DNA of 64,000 bases from Porodaedalea pini (taxonomy: Eukaryota > Basidiomycota > Agaricomycetes > Hymenochaetales > Hymenochaetaceae). A program made the translations under genes and the position numbers. The notes below the pieces were generated by a model. That model was not told where the DNA came from. It saw only the letters and a list, made by a program, of their open reading frames with translations, and made no database searches. Position 1 is the stretch's first letter, and every line of letters starts with the position of its first letter. Positions 10,784 through 21,645 of this stretch are shown piece by piece. The DNA lies in NCBI GenBank assembly GCA_002794775.1, contig NBAY01000096.1, positions 1 through 64,000 of the forward strand, given 5' to 3'.

Positions 10784-11680
10784 TTGAGGTTCCAGAGTCA
10801 CGGACATACATACGCCGGCTCTCGAGCATCCAGCACTACGCATTTGCAATGGTACGAGCGGCCCGACTTGGGTGGAGGAACATTGACAGAGTGCGAGTGT
10901 GATCTAGTTTCCCTTCTCGTCCTTCTCGTACTTGTGATGGTTCCTGCTCTAGTTCAGAATCTACTACGCGGCATTTCAATGTCCGAGGAGACTCAGACGG
11001 AGACAGGTGCACAGAGAGGTACGCGCACGCATGCGCGTACGATTTCTTTCTGCCACGGGTGACAGCAATGCGAGAAGAAATAAGGCAAGGGTAGCTGTGT
11101 CGTCTCTGTCTGAAAGAGCCAAGCGCAGTCTGCAGAATTAAGCAGCTCCGTGGTTGAAAGAAGGTGTACATTATTCACATGGATGTATGGGGCCAGACGG
11201 GGCGGTCAGATTAGAGCGACACCACTTCTGCTCCCGCTCGCTTTCTGCCTCCATAGTCTTCCGCTTCCTTCCCGCACCAACTTTTGGTTCAGAGGCACAC
11301 TGGCAACGGCTCTGTCAGATGATTGCGTAGCTACATCTGCATTGGCCGAGTACTCTACAACGCCGATGAGCCGCAGAAGTGCGGTAAAGGATGTTGAACT
11401 TGCTTTCGCGTTCGGATGCTGCTTTCTCACTGATCCCTTCTTCACAAGACTTGTCGAATAGTATGAAGTATCTGCTCGATTATAGCCACATCAGAACAAG
11501 AAGGGTCAGATAAGTATAAACGAATGAATTGTATCATCGCCGTCTTCACCCTCTTCCCATCCTCCTCCCCTCGCAGGTGTAAAGTCCGGCGAGACAAGTG
11601 CTGCATACATCAACAATACACCAGAATCGTTCGAGCGTACGTTTAGGGTCAAGGACAGCATGGTGCACAACTCGAGGTCT
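10784..11680 (-). pseudogene. bHLH transcription factor pseudogene 1
   Basis: Decayed copy of the bHLH gene at 17758-19353. Matching pieces appear in shifted frames: the TETTQLP ... segment (about 11050-11120), the KKGSVRKQHPNAKASS counterpart of the KKASGKKAASEREF helix-2 entry (about 11400-11445), and the start-codon neighbourhood (about 11600-11690). The stretch encoding the basic region and helix 1 is missing: sequence corresponding to the end of exon 1 (near 11570) passes directly into sequence from just after the ATG (near 11605). No functional DNA-binding protein can be made. Confidence 0.75.
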
Positions 11681-11949
11681 TTGGAGTCGAATTAGGTCAA
11701 AAACTAATATTGTTTATTCGGCCGAAAAACGTGCTCATAGTTGCAGAGTTTGTACTCGAGACTCCGAGGATGTTACTGGTATCTTCGGTTGCGAGTGTAG
11801 CAGTTAGTTTCCATGATGTGTTGCTATTGACACTCTTTGAGTCTGGAGGCGAGAAGCATACTGGATGCATTTCGCGCGCGTATTTTACTTGCACGTGCCA
11901 ATCACGGGGCTACCACGTCTCGCGGCGCGTCGGAGTCTGAATATAATAT

Positions 11950-12296
11950 TAATGATAATAGAACGAGGGAGTGAATTGAAGACGATCTAAATCACACTTG
12001 ATATATTCACTGCAGCAAGGGCGTTAATATATCCTACCTTACCAGAAGACTTAGGTACATAAGCTCCCATTTACTCCTTTATAGCATTACGCCTGCAAGC
12101 AGTCCGAATTACCTGTAGTGATTCGTAGAAAATCAGGCATACAAATGGCACGAGCATTCATTAGAAGGTAGAAAGCTGACACATATAAAGCATACGTTCA
12201 GCGAAACGACAGTGACTAGCTTGGACATATGGAAAGTTAAAAATATAGATGTTAGGCTTAATCCGCCAGAACAGCAACGATGAAGCATATAATAAT
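11950..12296. other. Intergenic, nothing recognised
   Basis: AT-rich spacer between bHLH pseudogene 1 and P450 fragment B. No exon, RNA gene or repeat structure recognised. Confidence 0.4.
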
Positions 12297-12960
12297 CTAT
12301 TTGGCAAATTCAACCGCCTGACAGACAACCGTCACGATCTTGTCCGAGCGCGGCGTCAATGCATACTGGAACGGTTTAGGGTGCCTAAAGATACCATTAG
12401 ACTGCATATCGTGCAAGTATCGGAAGTGACAGTTGCCTGATGAAGTGCGGCGTATAGTCGATTTCCGGAGTAATCTGTTTTCCATTCTCATCGAGTGCTT
12501 TTAAGATGTTGAACGTAGAGAGGATAGATGCGACACCTATGAAGATCTGCACAACAACGTTAAACCATTGACAAACAAGTGATCAGTTGTACGACTTACA
12601 GAGTTATCCGCGAAGTGTCGGCCCGGACAGATCCTATGTGCCGGATGAGCAAGCTATAATGAATAGGAAAAAAGATGATCTCACCGTCTGCCAATTCCAA
12701 AGGCGATCTTGTGTACGTCCAGCGGAGGGTTTTCCCCTTCCTCTAATAGCCAGCGCTCCGGCATGAACTTTTCGGGCTCGGAGTACTCCATCTGGTCCCT
12801 CGCAATGGCCCTTCAAAGCTCAATCAGAATTTTGAAACATCTGTTCTTCCACACTATTCAGAGTTGGACAACTTACCCAGTGATGCATATACTTGTCGAA
12901 TTGGGGCTGAATGTGCTTTAAGCGCCGAGAGCTGGATCACGGAAACTTACGAGCAACAGT
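12297..12960 (-). pseudogene. Cytochrome P450 3' fragment, copy B
   Basis: Only the last exons are present, in order: the PERW segment (EKFMPERWLLEEG), FGIGR with its intron, a RICPGRHFADNS heme loop (about 12600-12645), and the terminal exon ending ...HPKPFQYALTPRSDKIVT. Upstream of about 12960 the homology stops, so the N-terminal anchor, substrate-recognition region and K-helix are gone. It probably arose by a partial segmental duplication of the A unit. Confidence 0.85.
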
Positions 12961-13590
12961 AGCACACTAGGATATGTTAGGAGAGATACGATAGCAGATG
13001 AAATCTTGACGCTAGATGATTGAGCCGTCCTTGACGAGTGATGACGGTGCAAAGTCGGGAGCAAGATAGCTAAGTCCTAACATTGCGGAAGGTGACATCC
13101 AGACTTCGTCGTATAATCTCTTCCACCTCAGTGAAAGCCCAGTCCATGACGGCTAACAATAGATATTTGACGCCCAGGTAGAGTTGAATGGCCGTGTGTA
13201 ACTTGAGTCTTCAACTCAGATGAGCCTTTTGTCCTCTCTCTGAGTCGCGTAAGTTCCCTTCTGTCCACCAGAGTCTCGACTTCCTATCGCAAAGAATAAC
13301 CAGCATGATAAAGGTTTATTTTGAGCTAGTCGCTCTTTCAGCAAGTTGAGTGTTAGCGGGAGTAGTAGAGTACGAGAAGAAACTGGTTTAGGCCCATGGA
13401 AACTAGTTACCTACGGGAAACTCAGCGGTAGCCCTGTTGGAAACAACGTCAATATGTTGGAAAATCCGTGGAAATGTACATGTAATTACACACCCGCGCG
13501 CGTGCATTTCCAGAGTTTACGTGTCATTTTCGGCGGGTCTTGGTGACAACGTGGATAACCAAGGTGGGAAACACGATAACGTTGTCGCAC
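12961..13590. other. Diverged duplicate of the spacer at 9.95-10.3 kb
   Basis: Scattered matches in the same order to 9950-10200 (for example the CTTGACGAG...GACGG and AGAGTCTCGACTT patches) show this spacer was copied together with the P450 fragment. No intact coding frame remains. Confidence 0.5.
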
Positions 13591-14009
13591 TTACCTGAGT
13601 TTTCTCCCGTACACTGTAGAGAGTAGAGTCATGAGCATGATCATGGTGCATTCTGTCACGTCGTTGAGGTTGAAAACGCAGTCAGTTTTGCACGTGATGG
13701 ACACGCGGTTGCGCGACACGGAGGTTATCGGAGCCCTTCGGAGCTTAAGAAGAATTTCCTGTAGCATATTGGGTATACTTATAGACACAATTCAGTATAA
13801 GGCAGCTTGAAATTTGTTTACTTCAAGAAAGGATAAGCTGAGGTACATGGTATTTCTTGCTTTTAAGTGCAAAAAGGTAATAAACACGTATGCAGCCTTG
13901 GGGACCATGACTATTCGTACAGAAATCAATTCGGACCAAAATAGCGACTTCGGACATAATAATCCGGAAATTCTGACGTTGAGGCATAGGAAATCTTCAG
14001 AAGGTCAAT

Positions 14010-16287
14010 CTACTTGGCAGTTTCAACAGCAACTTGAATAAGAGGCACGATCTTGTCGGAGCGAGGTGTCAATACGTATTTGAATGGCTTAGGGTGCCTA
14101 AAGATCCCATTAGACTGCATATCGTGCAAGTATTGGAAATGAAAATTACCTGATGAGGCGCGGCGTATAACCAATTTCTGGAGTAATCTGTTTTCCATTC
14201 TCATCGAGTGCTTTCGTGATGTTGAACGCCGCGAGGATAGATGCAACACCAATGAAGATCTGCACAACCATATCAGACTATCAGTAAACAGAAATTCAGC
14301 TGTACGACTTACAGAGTTATCCGCGAAATGCTGACCCGGACAGATTCTATCGGCTAGTTGAGTCAGCAATGATGATTTATAGTGTTGATGATTTCACCGT
14401 CTGCCGATTCCGAATGCCACCTTGTATACGTCCAAAGGAGGCTCTTTCCCTTCTGCCGGTAGCCAGCGCTCAGGAATAAACTTGTCTGGCTCAGGATACT
14501 CCTTGGGATCTCTCGTCATCGCCCTACACGAGATCAAATAGAGTCAATCAGTATCTTATGATGGACCATAAAATTAAGGTACTATTGACCAGATATTGGA
14601 GAGGACAGTTGCGCCGGCGGGTATCAAATAACCGTTATATTCATCATCCTCATCTGCTGTATGCGCTATAGCTGTGTCGAGTGTTTTCTATTTAGTCTCA
14701 ATCATAGCAATAGGAAGCATACTCACCGAGCGGTCCAACAACTTGCCATCTATCGACATCAATGTGTCAGTAAATGTGACCGGGTCATTGCTTGCCCCCA
14801 TTACGCACCGAAGAGTTTCCTTAACTATTGCCTCAATGTATGGCAAGCTTGGACGATCATTGAATGATGGAAGAGAATTTTCTCCTATGACTTCATCAAG
14901 CTCGGCTTGCGCACGTCGTTGAACATCAGGATACAACAGCATGGCGAGAAAGAATGTCAGCATCGTAGATATGGTCTGTGTTGGATGTCAGTATCAGAAG
15001 GCTGCACTCGATCGGGTTTTAAATTACAGTATCAGCTCCACCTTGATGGTACCGACTTCAGACATTAGAATATATTGCACGAATACTGAGAAGACTGACC
15101 TCCGTACGCAACTCCTGTGACCTTAGCGATCAGCGCCTCATCTGCCAACTTTGCTTCGAGGAGCTTGCTGCTCATTGAGGGTACAGCCGTCCCATCCAAC
15201 TACGAAGGACGTTAGCGCATCAGTCCAAGATATCCAGCTTCTCACAATGAGACTTACGAATTTCTCCTTCGCTAGCTTATGGGGTTCATGATACATGGCC
15301 ATCGAGTGCTTGTAGCCTTCTCTGGCAATCTTGTGGAATCCAGCACCGGGGAACCAGGCCGGTAAGTACCGCAGCCAGGGAAGTGCATTCACGAGGAAGA
15401 ACCCTTCGGCCTCGGTAAAGGCCTCCATACCTTTCTCTGCAATCGCAACATACGGGTCGTCCTTCTCCGCAACTGAATACCAATTAATTAACTTTTAGCC
15501 ATTTCAGAATAGGGGTGAAATGGGTAGGGGTCGAGGAAAGTGACTCGATACCTTTATAGCCATAGGATGCCATCAAGATCGTTTCGCCTGCTGAACTGTA
15601 GTTCAGTGAGAAACTGAAGTCTTTATCTTCAAAATGAAAAGACCTACTGTCGAATAAGCTCAGCATATTTGTCAGGAGTCTTCAAAAGCCTTTCAAGCAT
15701 CCTATGTGTCGATTGCGTCTGAAGTTCAGTGTAGTCACCAACGACAGCAGGCTGAAAGAAACGGTGCAACAACTGTCTTGACCTTCTAAGTTCATCCCCA
15801 TAGGGCATCAACGCCGCGAACCAACCCCAACCTTCACTGAGCAGCAGCAGGAATCGAGAATATGTTACTGCATCGGAGGACCAAAGTTGGAATAGTACAT
15901 ACAGGTCGATCATGACATTCGTAGGCCGCGATGAATAATTGGACCCGCGCTTTTCGAACAAGTCAACCGCCGACTGGTACGAATTTAAGAAAACGTAAGG
16001 CATTCCAAGGTTCTCGATATAAACCACGGGACCTTAGGATCAACATCTGAGTCAAGTGTGCAGAAACAGGAATATATTTGATAGCCCTCACCGTATTTTT
16101 CTCCCCATTTTCGTGCTGCCTCCCATTCCTCTGCCTCTGGCATGTCAAGGATGTTACCTATCAGGGGAAGTCCCTTTGGGCCAGGTGGAAGGGGTGGTCT
16201 GCCACGGTTTCTGTGCCATGAGTGGAGCAGGCGCAGGCAAGCCAGAGCACAGACGACCGCAGAAATGTCAGCGAAATAGTAAAGCAT
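14010..16287 (-). CDS. Cytochrome P450, copy C (intact)
   Basis: Minus-strand exons, all checked for frame: 16287-16092, 16032-15903, 15836-15648, 15595-15552, 15472-15258, 15199-15100, 15041-15028, 14975-14809, 14749-14727, 14671-14590, 14523-14398, 14346-14313, 14259-14150, 14097-14010; 505 codons plus stop. Features are an N-terminal anchor (ADISAVVCALACLRLLHSW), the PPLPPGPKGLPLIGN hinge, a 14-nt exon completing GGADT, YIEAIVKETLR (ExxR), FIPERWLP, FGIGR then RICPGQHFADNS with the heme Cys. Unlike A, G and H, the intron after the 23-nt exon has a regular GT donor (GTGAGT). Its near twin D lies inverted at 21.6-23.9 kb. Presumed ER-bound monooxygenase; substrate unknown. Confidence 0.9.
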
Positions 16288-16349
16288 GATGCAATGGCAG
16301 AGGCTCCAATGGACGTAGGAGATACTGAGTAGTCGACCAGGACGCCCAC

Positions 16350-16356
16350 TATATAA
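16350..16356 (-). promoter_or_regulatory. TATA box of P450 copy C
   Basis: TATATAA-type element about 63 bp upstream of ATG 16287. The equivalent in copy D reads TATATGG on its coding side, a point change in the core. Confidence 0.6.
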
Positions 16357-16849
16357 GCACAAATTGAAATTGACACCTAATCGCCGCTTGGAAGGTATCG
16401 AAATCGGCAGTTTTCTTGTATCATCCAAAGTTGTACAAAAGACACGGAAGGAACATGCGTTCGCCATGATAGTGCTGAAGATAACCCGAAATGTTGAGCG
16501 CTATTGTAAACTCCAAGCATGCGGACGTCATTCATTGAACTTGGCATTGTCTTCCATGCTTTTCATACACGTTCGGCACAAGATCAGAAACGAAGCACCT
16601 CGGTCCTAGCGTTGCATCTGGGATTCGCAGCACCTATCTCCTCCATGAAGGCCTACTCCATCGCCTGAGTACAGAGTAGAGTTCAGTGGAATGTGTCAGC
16701 GCACCATACATAAAGGAAACTTGAAGTTAGAAACGGACAGGCTTCAAGCTCCGATTAGAGGCCAGAATCGAGCTCAGCATTCTTACCTCATTTATGACTC
16801 ATAACCAAAGCCGTCTTGCCATAGGCTTAGAGCACGTGATATGCTTCGA

Positions 16850-17290
16850 GGGCGCCGCACAACTTTTCTTCACTTCCTTCGATGAGCCACGAATGTGCGG
16901 TACAGGATGTCGAACTTGCTTTCGCGTTCGGATGCTGCTTTCTCACTGATCCCTTCTTCACAAGGCTTGTTGAATAGTATGGAGTATCTGCTCGATTATA
17001 GCCACATCTAAACAAAAAGGGTCAAATAAGTATAAATGAATGAACTGTATCATCGCCGTCTTCACCCTCTTCCCATCCTCCTCCCTTGGCGGGAGTAAAG
17101 TCCGGCGAGACAAGTGCTGCATACATCAACAATACACCAGAATCGTTCGAGCGCACGTTTAGGGTCAAGGACAGCATGGTGCACAACTCGAGGTCTTTGG
17201 AGTCGAACTAGGCCGAAAACTAATATTGTTTATTTGGCCGAAAAACGTGCTCATAGCTGCAGAGTTTGTACTCGAGACTCCGACACTTCA
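16850..17290 (-). pseudogene. bHLH transcription factor pseudogene 2
   Basis: Nearly identical to 11340-11760 and, like it, lacks the basic region and helix 1: GTCCGGCGAGACAAGTGC is joined to the CATACATCAACAA segment that lies just inside the start codon. The shared deletion shows both pseudogenes descend from one defective copy. Homology ends at 17283-17290, next to a short hairpin. Confidence 0.78.
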
Positions 17291-17314
17291 GGTACCCCTT
17301 TTACCCAGACCTCT

Positions 17315-17347
17315 TAGGTGTAACTTAGCCCAATTGAGTTACACCTA
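17315..17347. repeat. Short inverted repeat
   Basis: TAGGTGTAACT (17315-17325) and its exact complement AGTTACACCTA (17337-17347) with an 11-bp loop, at the edge of bHLH pseudogene 2. Function unknown. Confidence 0.6.
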
Positions 17348-17757
17348 AAGGTGCCTGTCCTGATAATGAGTCGTACACTGTAGAGAGTAGAGTCGCGGGC
17401 ATGATCATGGCGCATTCCGTCACGTCGGACTTTGTCGCACCTCTTTTCTCCTCTGAAAACAAAATAAATCTCATAGTCTTGCTTGTCATTGCTTGCTTGG
17501 ACTCATGAAGCTCTACAAAGTTTGCACAGTAGATCAGGATAGAAGAACTGACTGAGCAGAAAGAAAAAGGAAGACACGAAGGAGTAAGATATACACATGA
17601 ATATTTGTACTGGCACAAATCGCTTGTATCTGATTTAATCTACATCCGAAAGTGCTCGTACATCTACGCCAAAAGAAAGACAAAATACAAGGTCGCTCGA
17701 ACACAGTCATAGTATCTGCCCGAAAAAAAGTCACAGGCATCAGCGCCAAACTCAACG

Positions 17758-19353
17758 TCACAGACGCCCGCCGGACCCAATCCCAAGCAGACTACCAGGT
17801 GTCAGGCTCAGTCTCGTCGTCGGACTCGGGATTTCCGATGATGACGACGGTATCGGCATACGTACACTGATCCTCGAGCCCCCAGCACCGCGCATTTGCA
17901 ACAGTGCGAGCGTTGCTGCCCGCGTCGCATCAGTGGCGCCTGCATTCTCATACCCACCTTCAGACTCCAACCTAGCATCGTTTACGTTCTCTTCAACGCA
18001 CTCATGAGTGCTTAATGCGGAGGACGGTAGGCGGAGTGCTGGTGCTGGTACATTGTGATGAGTCGAGTCGGACGAGGGTGGCGTGAGCAGGTACGCAATG
18101 CCCACTGGACACGATGGCCCTGGATCCGGCCTCCTTTTTCGTCCTCCCGATAGTTCCTGTTCCACTTCCGAATTTACTGAGTGGCATGTCGGCATCCGTA
18201 ACGGCACAGACGGAGAAAGATGCGGAGAGAGATACTCAGACGCGTGCTGCCCTCCACACGCGATCGAATCCTGCCGAGGGTGATAGTAGTGTGGAAAGAG
18301 ATAAGGCGAGAGTGAGGGAGAGGGCAATTGCGTCGTCTCTGTCTTAAGCGCCGTCATGGAATCAACAGATGAGAGCAGCTCCGCGATCGAAGGAAGGCGC
18401 ACACCGTCTGCGACAGTGCGTGGGGCCAGACGGGCCGAAATCGCTACGTTGGTATCCTCCCTGACGACTTTGGCAGATTCGTCGTCGTCGCTATCCACAC
18501 TAGATCTAGTTTCATTGTCCGTACCCCCTGTATCCGATAGACGGCCCTGCTCCTCATCTATAGCGGACGAGTCTAGAGCGACAGCGGTTCGGCGTCTCTT
18601 CTGATCCCGCTCGTTTTCTTCTGCCGCTGTAGACTTCCGCTTCCCCGTGCCATTTTCTGCCCCACAATGGCACTGAAAATGACATCCACCAGATGCATCT
18701 CTAGCTGCGTTGGCATTCACAGAGTGCCCAGCGGCTTCGACGCGCTGCAAAAGTGCACGCACGAAGAGCACGGTGCGTTCCAGGATATCGAGCTTGAACT
18801 CGCGTTCGGATGCCGCTTTCTTTCCTGATGCCTTCTTAGCAGAGCTTGTCGGATAGTCGGGCGTATCTATGTAAAAACAAGCCACGTCAGTGGAGGAAAG
18901 GTAGAGTAAGGATCAACATGAATAAATCATACCACGGTCCTCTTCCTCTTCCTCCTCCTCCTCTCCTTCCTTCGCAGAAGCAAAGTCTGGGGGCACAAGC
19001 GCCTTGAGCTCCCCCAACGCACTATTAATCTTCTCACGTCGTGCCTTTTCGATGCGCGAATGGTTGGCTTTGCGCGCCACCTCCCTTACGGCACGCGATG
19101 ACGCACCTACGGCAGGTTTCCGACCGCGTTTCTTCCTCGGTTGCTGAGCCTGCACGGACTCCAAAAAAGTGGGAGAAATGTTAGATGTTGCGAGACTGGG
19201 AGAAGGGGACATTGAGCCAGGTGGAGAGGGGAGGAGGGCCGGCAGGACGGCAGCAGCCTGAAGCTTGGCGCGCCGCGGCGGGTTGACGCTCGCCGCGTAC
19301 ATCAATGATGCGCTGGAGCTATTTGAGCGCGGGATTGCTGTAGAAGTCGACAT
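17758..19353 (-). CDS. bHLH transcription factor
   Basis: Two exons, 19353-18933 and 18866-17758 (66-nt intron, GTATGA...ATAG), 509 residues. An N-terminal Ser/Pro-rich region and an AT-hook-like RKKRGRKPAVG precede the basic region NHSRIEKARREKINSALGEL and helix 1 ending LKALVPP. An acidic Glu run forms the loop, and after the intron EREFKLDILERTVLFVRALL gives helix 2. The C-terminal half is Ser/Pro/acidic and low in structure. The His, Glu and Arg spacing of the basic region predicts E-box (CACGTG) binding as a dimer. It is the only intact member of three copies in the P450 cluster, and CACGTG boxes lie upstream. Regulation of the P450s is inferred from position only. Confidence 0.9.
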
Positions 19354-19564
19354 GGCACGCTGGCAAAGGTCTTGGGAGTCGAACTAAGTCGAGCTCTAGT
19401 ACTAGGTATAAGAGCACAGGATAACGGAAGTGCTCGTGTGCACGTAAACGTGCGCGGCGTCCGATGACGAAAAGCATTGAAGCGTTGTTCGCGCTGTGCT
19501 GTAAATTTACGCATTGACATGTCGCACGACCGTAAATCGGCACGCTGATTCGCTGGAAGTGACG

Positions 19565-19570
19565 CACGTG
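19565..19570. promoter_or_regulatory. CACGTG box upstream of bHLH gene
   Basis: Palindromic E-box 212 bp upstream of the bHLH ATG. It could mediate autoregulation; no further support in sequence. Confidence 0.35.
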
Positions 19571-20055
19571 CATGACTAGCGTTTGGTGCCTGAGAACGAG
19601 ACCTGTATTTAGATAAAGCCGACGGCCGTTAGAGGCAGAAGAACAGAATTAGACCCACTGGGACCGATCTCCGTTCAGCTATCGCCAGTAGAACCGTTCG
19701 CAGCCTAAGTAAGCTTGGTTTCAACGTCATGCCACACTCGTGCTTGCCTCGAAGGTTACTTATTGGGCTAGCCACAGATCATATCATCTTCGGAGGAGAA
19801 CGTTATTCACATGAGGAGCTGGCTATGGACAAAGATAGCAATTTGGGTTGGGCAGCTCAGCTTGTGGGCTGAGATGAATGACGTAAGGTGCTAGAAATGA
19901 GCTTGACTCTATCCGCCTTGTAATCGAGAGGCAACTTGTCCTAAAGCCAAGTTTTCTTTGGCGACTTGACAGGAGTTCTCGTTGTACAGACGATAGGAAC
20001 TTTAAACTCCGAAGGAAGTGAAGAAGAAAAGTTGTGTGGCTGCCTCGAAGCATAT

Positions 20056-20061
20056 CACGTG
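20056..20061. promoter_or_regulatory. CACGTG box within a 10-bp palindrome
   Basis: ATCACGTGAT is a perfect palindrome between the bHLH gene and P450 D. The homologous site near P450 C is at 16833-16838 (GCACGTGAT). Confidence 0.4.
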
Positions 20062-20357
20062 ATCTACGCCTGCAGCAAGACGGCTTCGGTTATGAGTAGA
20101 TGAGGTAAGAATGTTGGGGCTCGATCCTATTCCTAGGCCTGTCCGTTTTGAACTTCAAGTTTCCTTTATTCATAGTATGGAATCCTAGCTGGTGCGCTCC
20201 CACTGAACTCTTCTCAGGCATCAAGTACGAACTGTCAGCTGCCATGGAGTAATAGTCCTTCATGGAGGAGATAGCCTGAGGTGCTGCGTATCCCAGATGC
20301 CCCTTTTCGCAACGAGGCACTTCGTTTCCGATCTTGTGCCGAACTTGCTCGTCGAAC

Positions 20358-21214
20358 ATTACAGCCATTCTCATAAGTCCTGCGACACGTGCATGTCACG
20401 TGAAGTGAGCCGCGTCAGAGCCAAAATGTCAAAAAATTAGAATGAATGCCTATTTTCTCTGTAAATTCTGCACAGTACCCACTCATTAAGTACTCAAAAA
20501 AAAGGCATGGTTCTCAGGAGCAGAAATATGTAAAATAGGGAGCAATACATTGACTGTGTAGGTGGGTGGAGATCAAACAAGTGCAGCTGGTCTGTTCTCT
20601 CACCCATTTCCACTGAGATTCAAAAATTATGGCTCCCCTACATCTATCTATAAAATTCTTTCCTGTGACTGTAAATTAAGTATATGACTATACCAACAGC
20701 TCCTGCAAGTTTGAAGTCAATCCATTCAGTATCCATGGTGCAGCAGCAAGATTTGTGTTCTACTCTGCAAGACCTGTTGTGAGAAAAGGAGGGTGGAAAG
20801 AGCTTGAAGTGGAACACGAATCTTGCTGCTGCACCATGAATACTGAATGGATTGACTTCAAACTTGCAGGAGCTGTTGGTATAGTCATATACTTAATTTA
20901 CAGTCACAGGAAAGAATTTTATAGATAGATGTAGGGGAGCCATAATTTTTGAATCTCAGTGGAAATGGGTGAGAGAACAGACCAGCTGCACTTGTTTGAT
21001 CTCCACCCACCTACACAGTCAATGTATTGCTCCCTATTTTACATATTTCTGCTCCTGAGAACCATGCCTTTTTTTTGAGTACTTAATGAGTGGGTACTGT
21101 GCAGAATTTACAGAGAAAATAGGCATTCATTCTAATTTTTTGACATTTTGGCTCTGACGCGGCTCACTTCACGTGACATGCACATGTTGCAGGACTTATG
21201 AAAATGGCTGTAAT
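20358..21214. repeat. 857-bp near-perfect palindrome (inverted repeat)
   Basis: Arms 20358-20760 and 20812-21214 (403 bp each) with a 51-bp spacer. The ends stay in exact register around an axis at 20786, so there are no net indels. Only a handful of mismatches are visible, mostly at CG/CA or CG/TG positions. The outer part of the left arm carries two CACGTG boxes (20386-20391 and 20397-20402); in the right arm one is kept (21170-21175) and one reads CACATG. No protein is encoded. If transcribed it would form a long hairpin RNA. Confidence 0.93.
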
Positions 21215-21645
21215 ATTGATTCAGTCACTGAGCATGCTCTAGTGTCCGCTATGCACGATAGCAACTACTCCAAATCCTGTTTTTCACCTCACAGCTCTCA
21301 GTGCTGAAAGTCTACTGGTTCAACGAAGGAATGAATTACTGTGCCAGTTGAATGCCCTATCTGTGTATGGAAAGCATGGAAGACGATGTAAAGTTAAATG
21401 AATGACATCTGCATGCTTGGAGCTTACAATAGCGCTCAACATTTTGGGTTATCTTCAGCACTATCATGGCGAACGCATGTTCCTTCCGTGTCTTTTGTAC
21501 AACTTTGAATGATACAAGAAAACTGCCAATTTTGATACCTTCCAAGCGGCGATTAGGTGTCAATTTCAATTTGTGCTTATATGGTGGGCATCCTAGTCGA
21601 CTACTCAGTATCTCCTACGTTCATTGGAGCCTTTGCCAGTGCACC

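Larger units (their letters stand above)
13590..16888. repeat. Inverted segmental duplication, left arm (contains P450 C)
   Basis: Reverse-complement counterpart of 20000-24330. The match covers the 3' flank, all of P450 C including introns, its promoter, and about 600 bp upstream. Ends are approximate, set where alignment by eye fails. Confidence 0.85.

Noticed and set aside
20345..21362. Typical TIR DNA transposon at the palindrome
   Set aside because: The extra DNA has no matching target duplication at its edges, no transposase, and the palindrome does not reach either edge.
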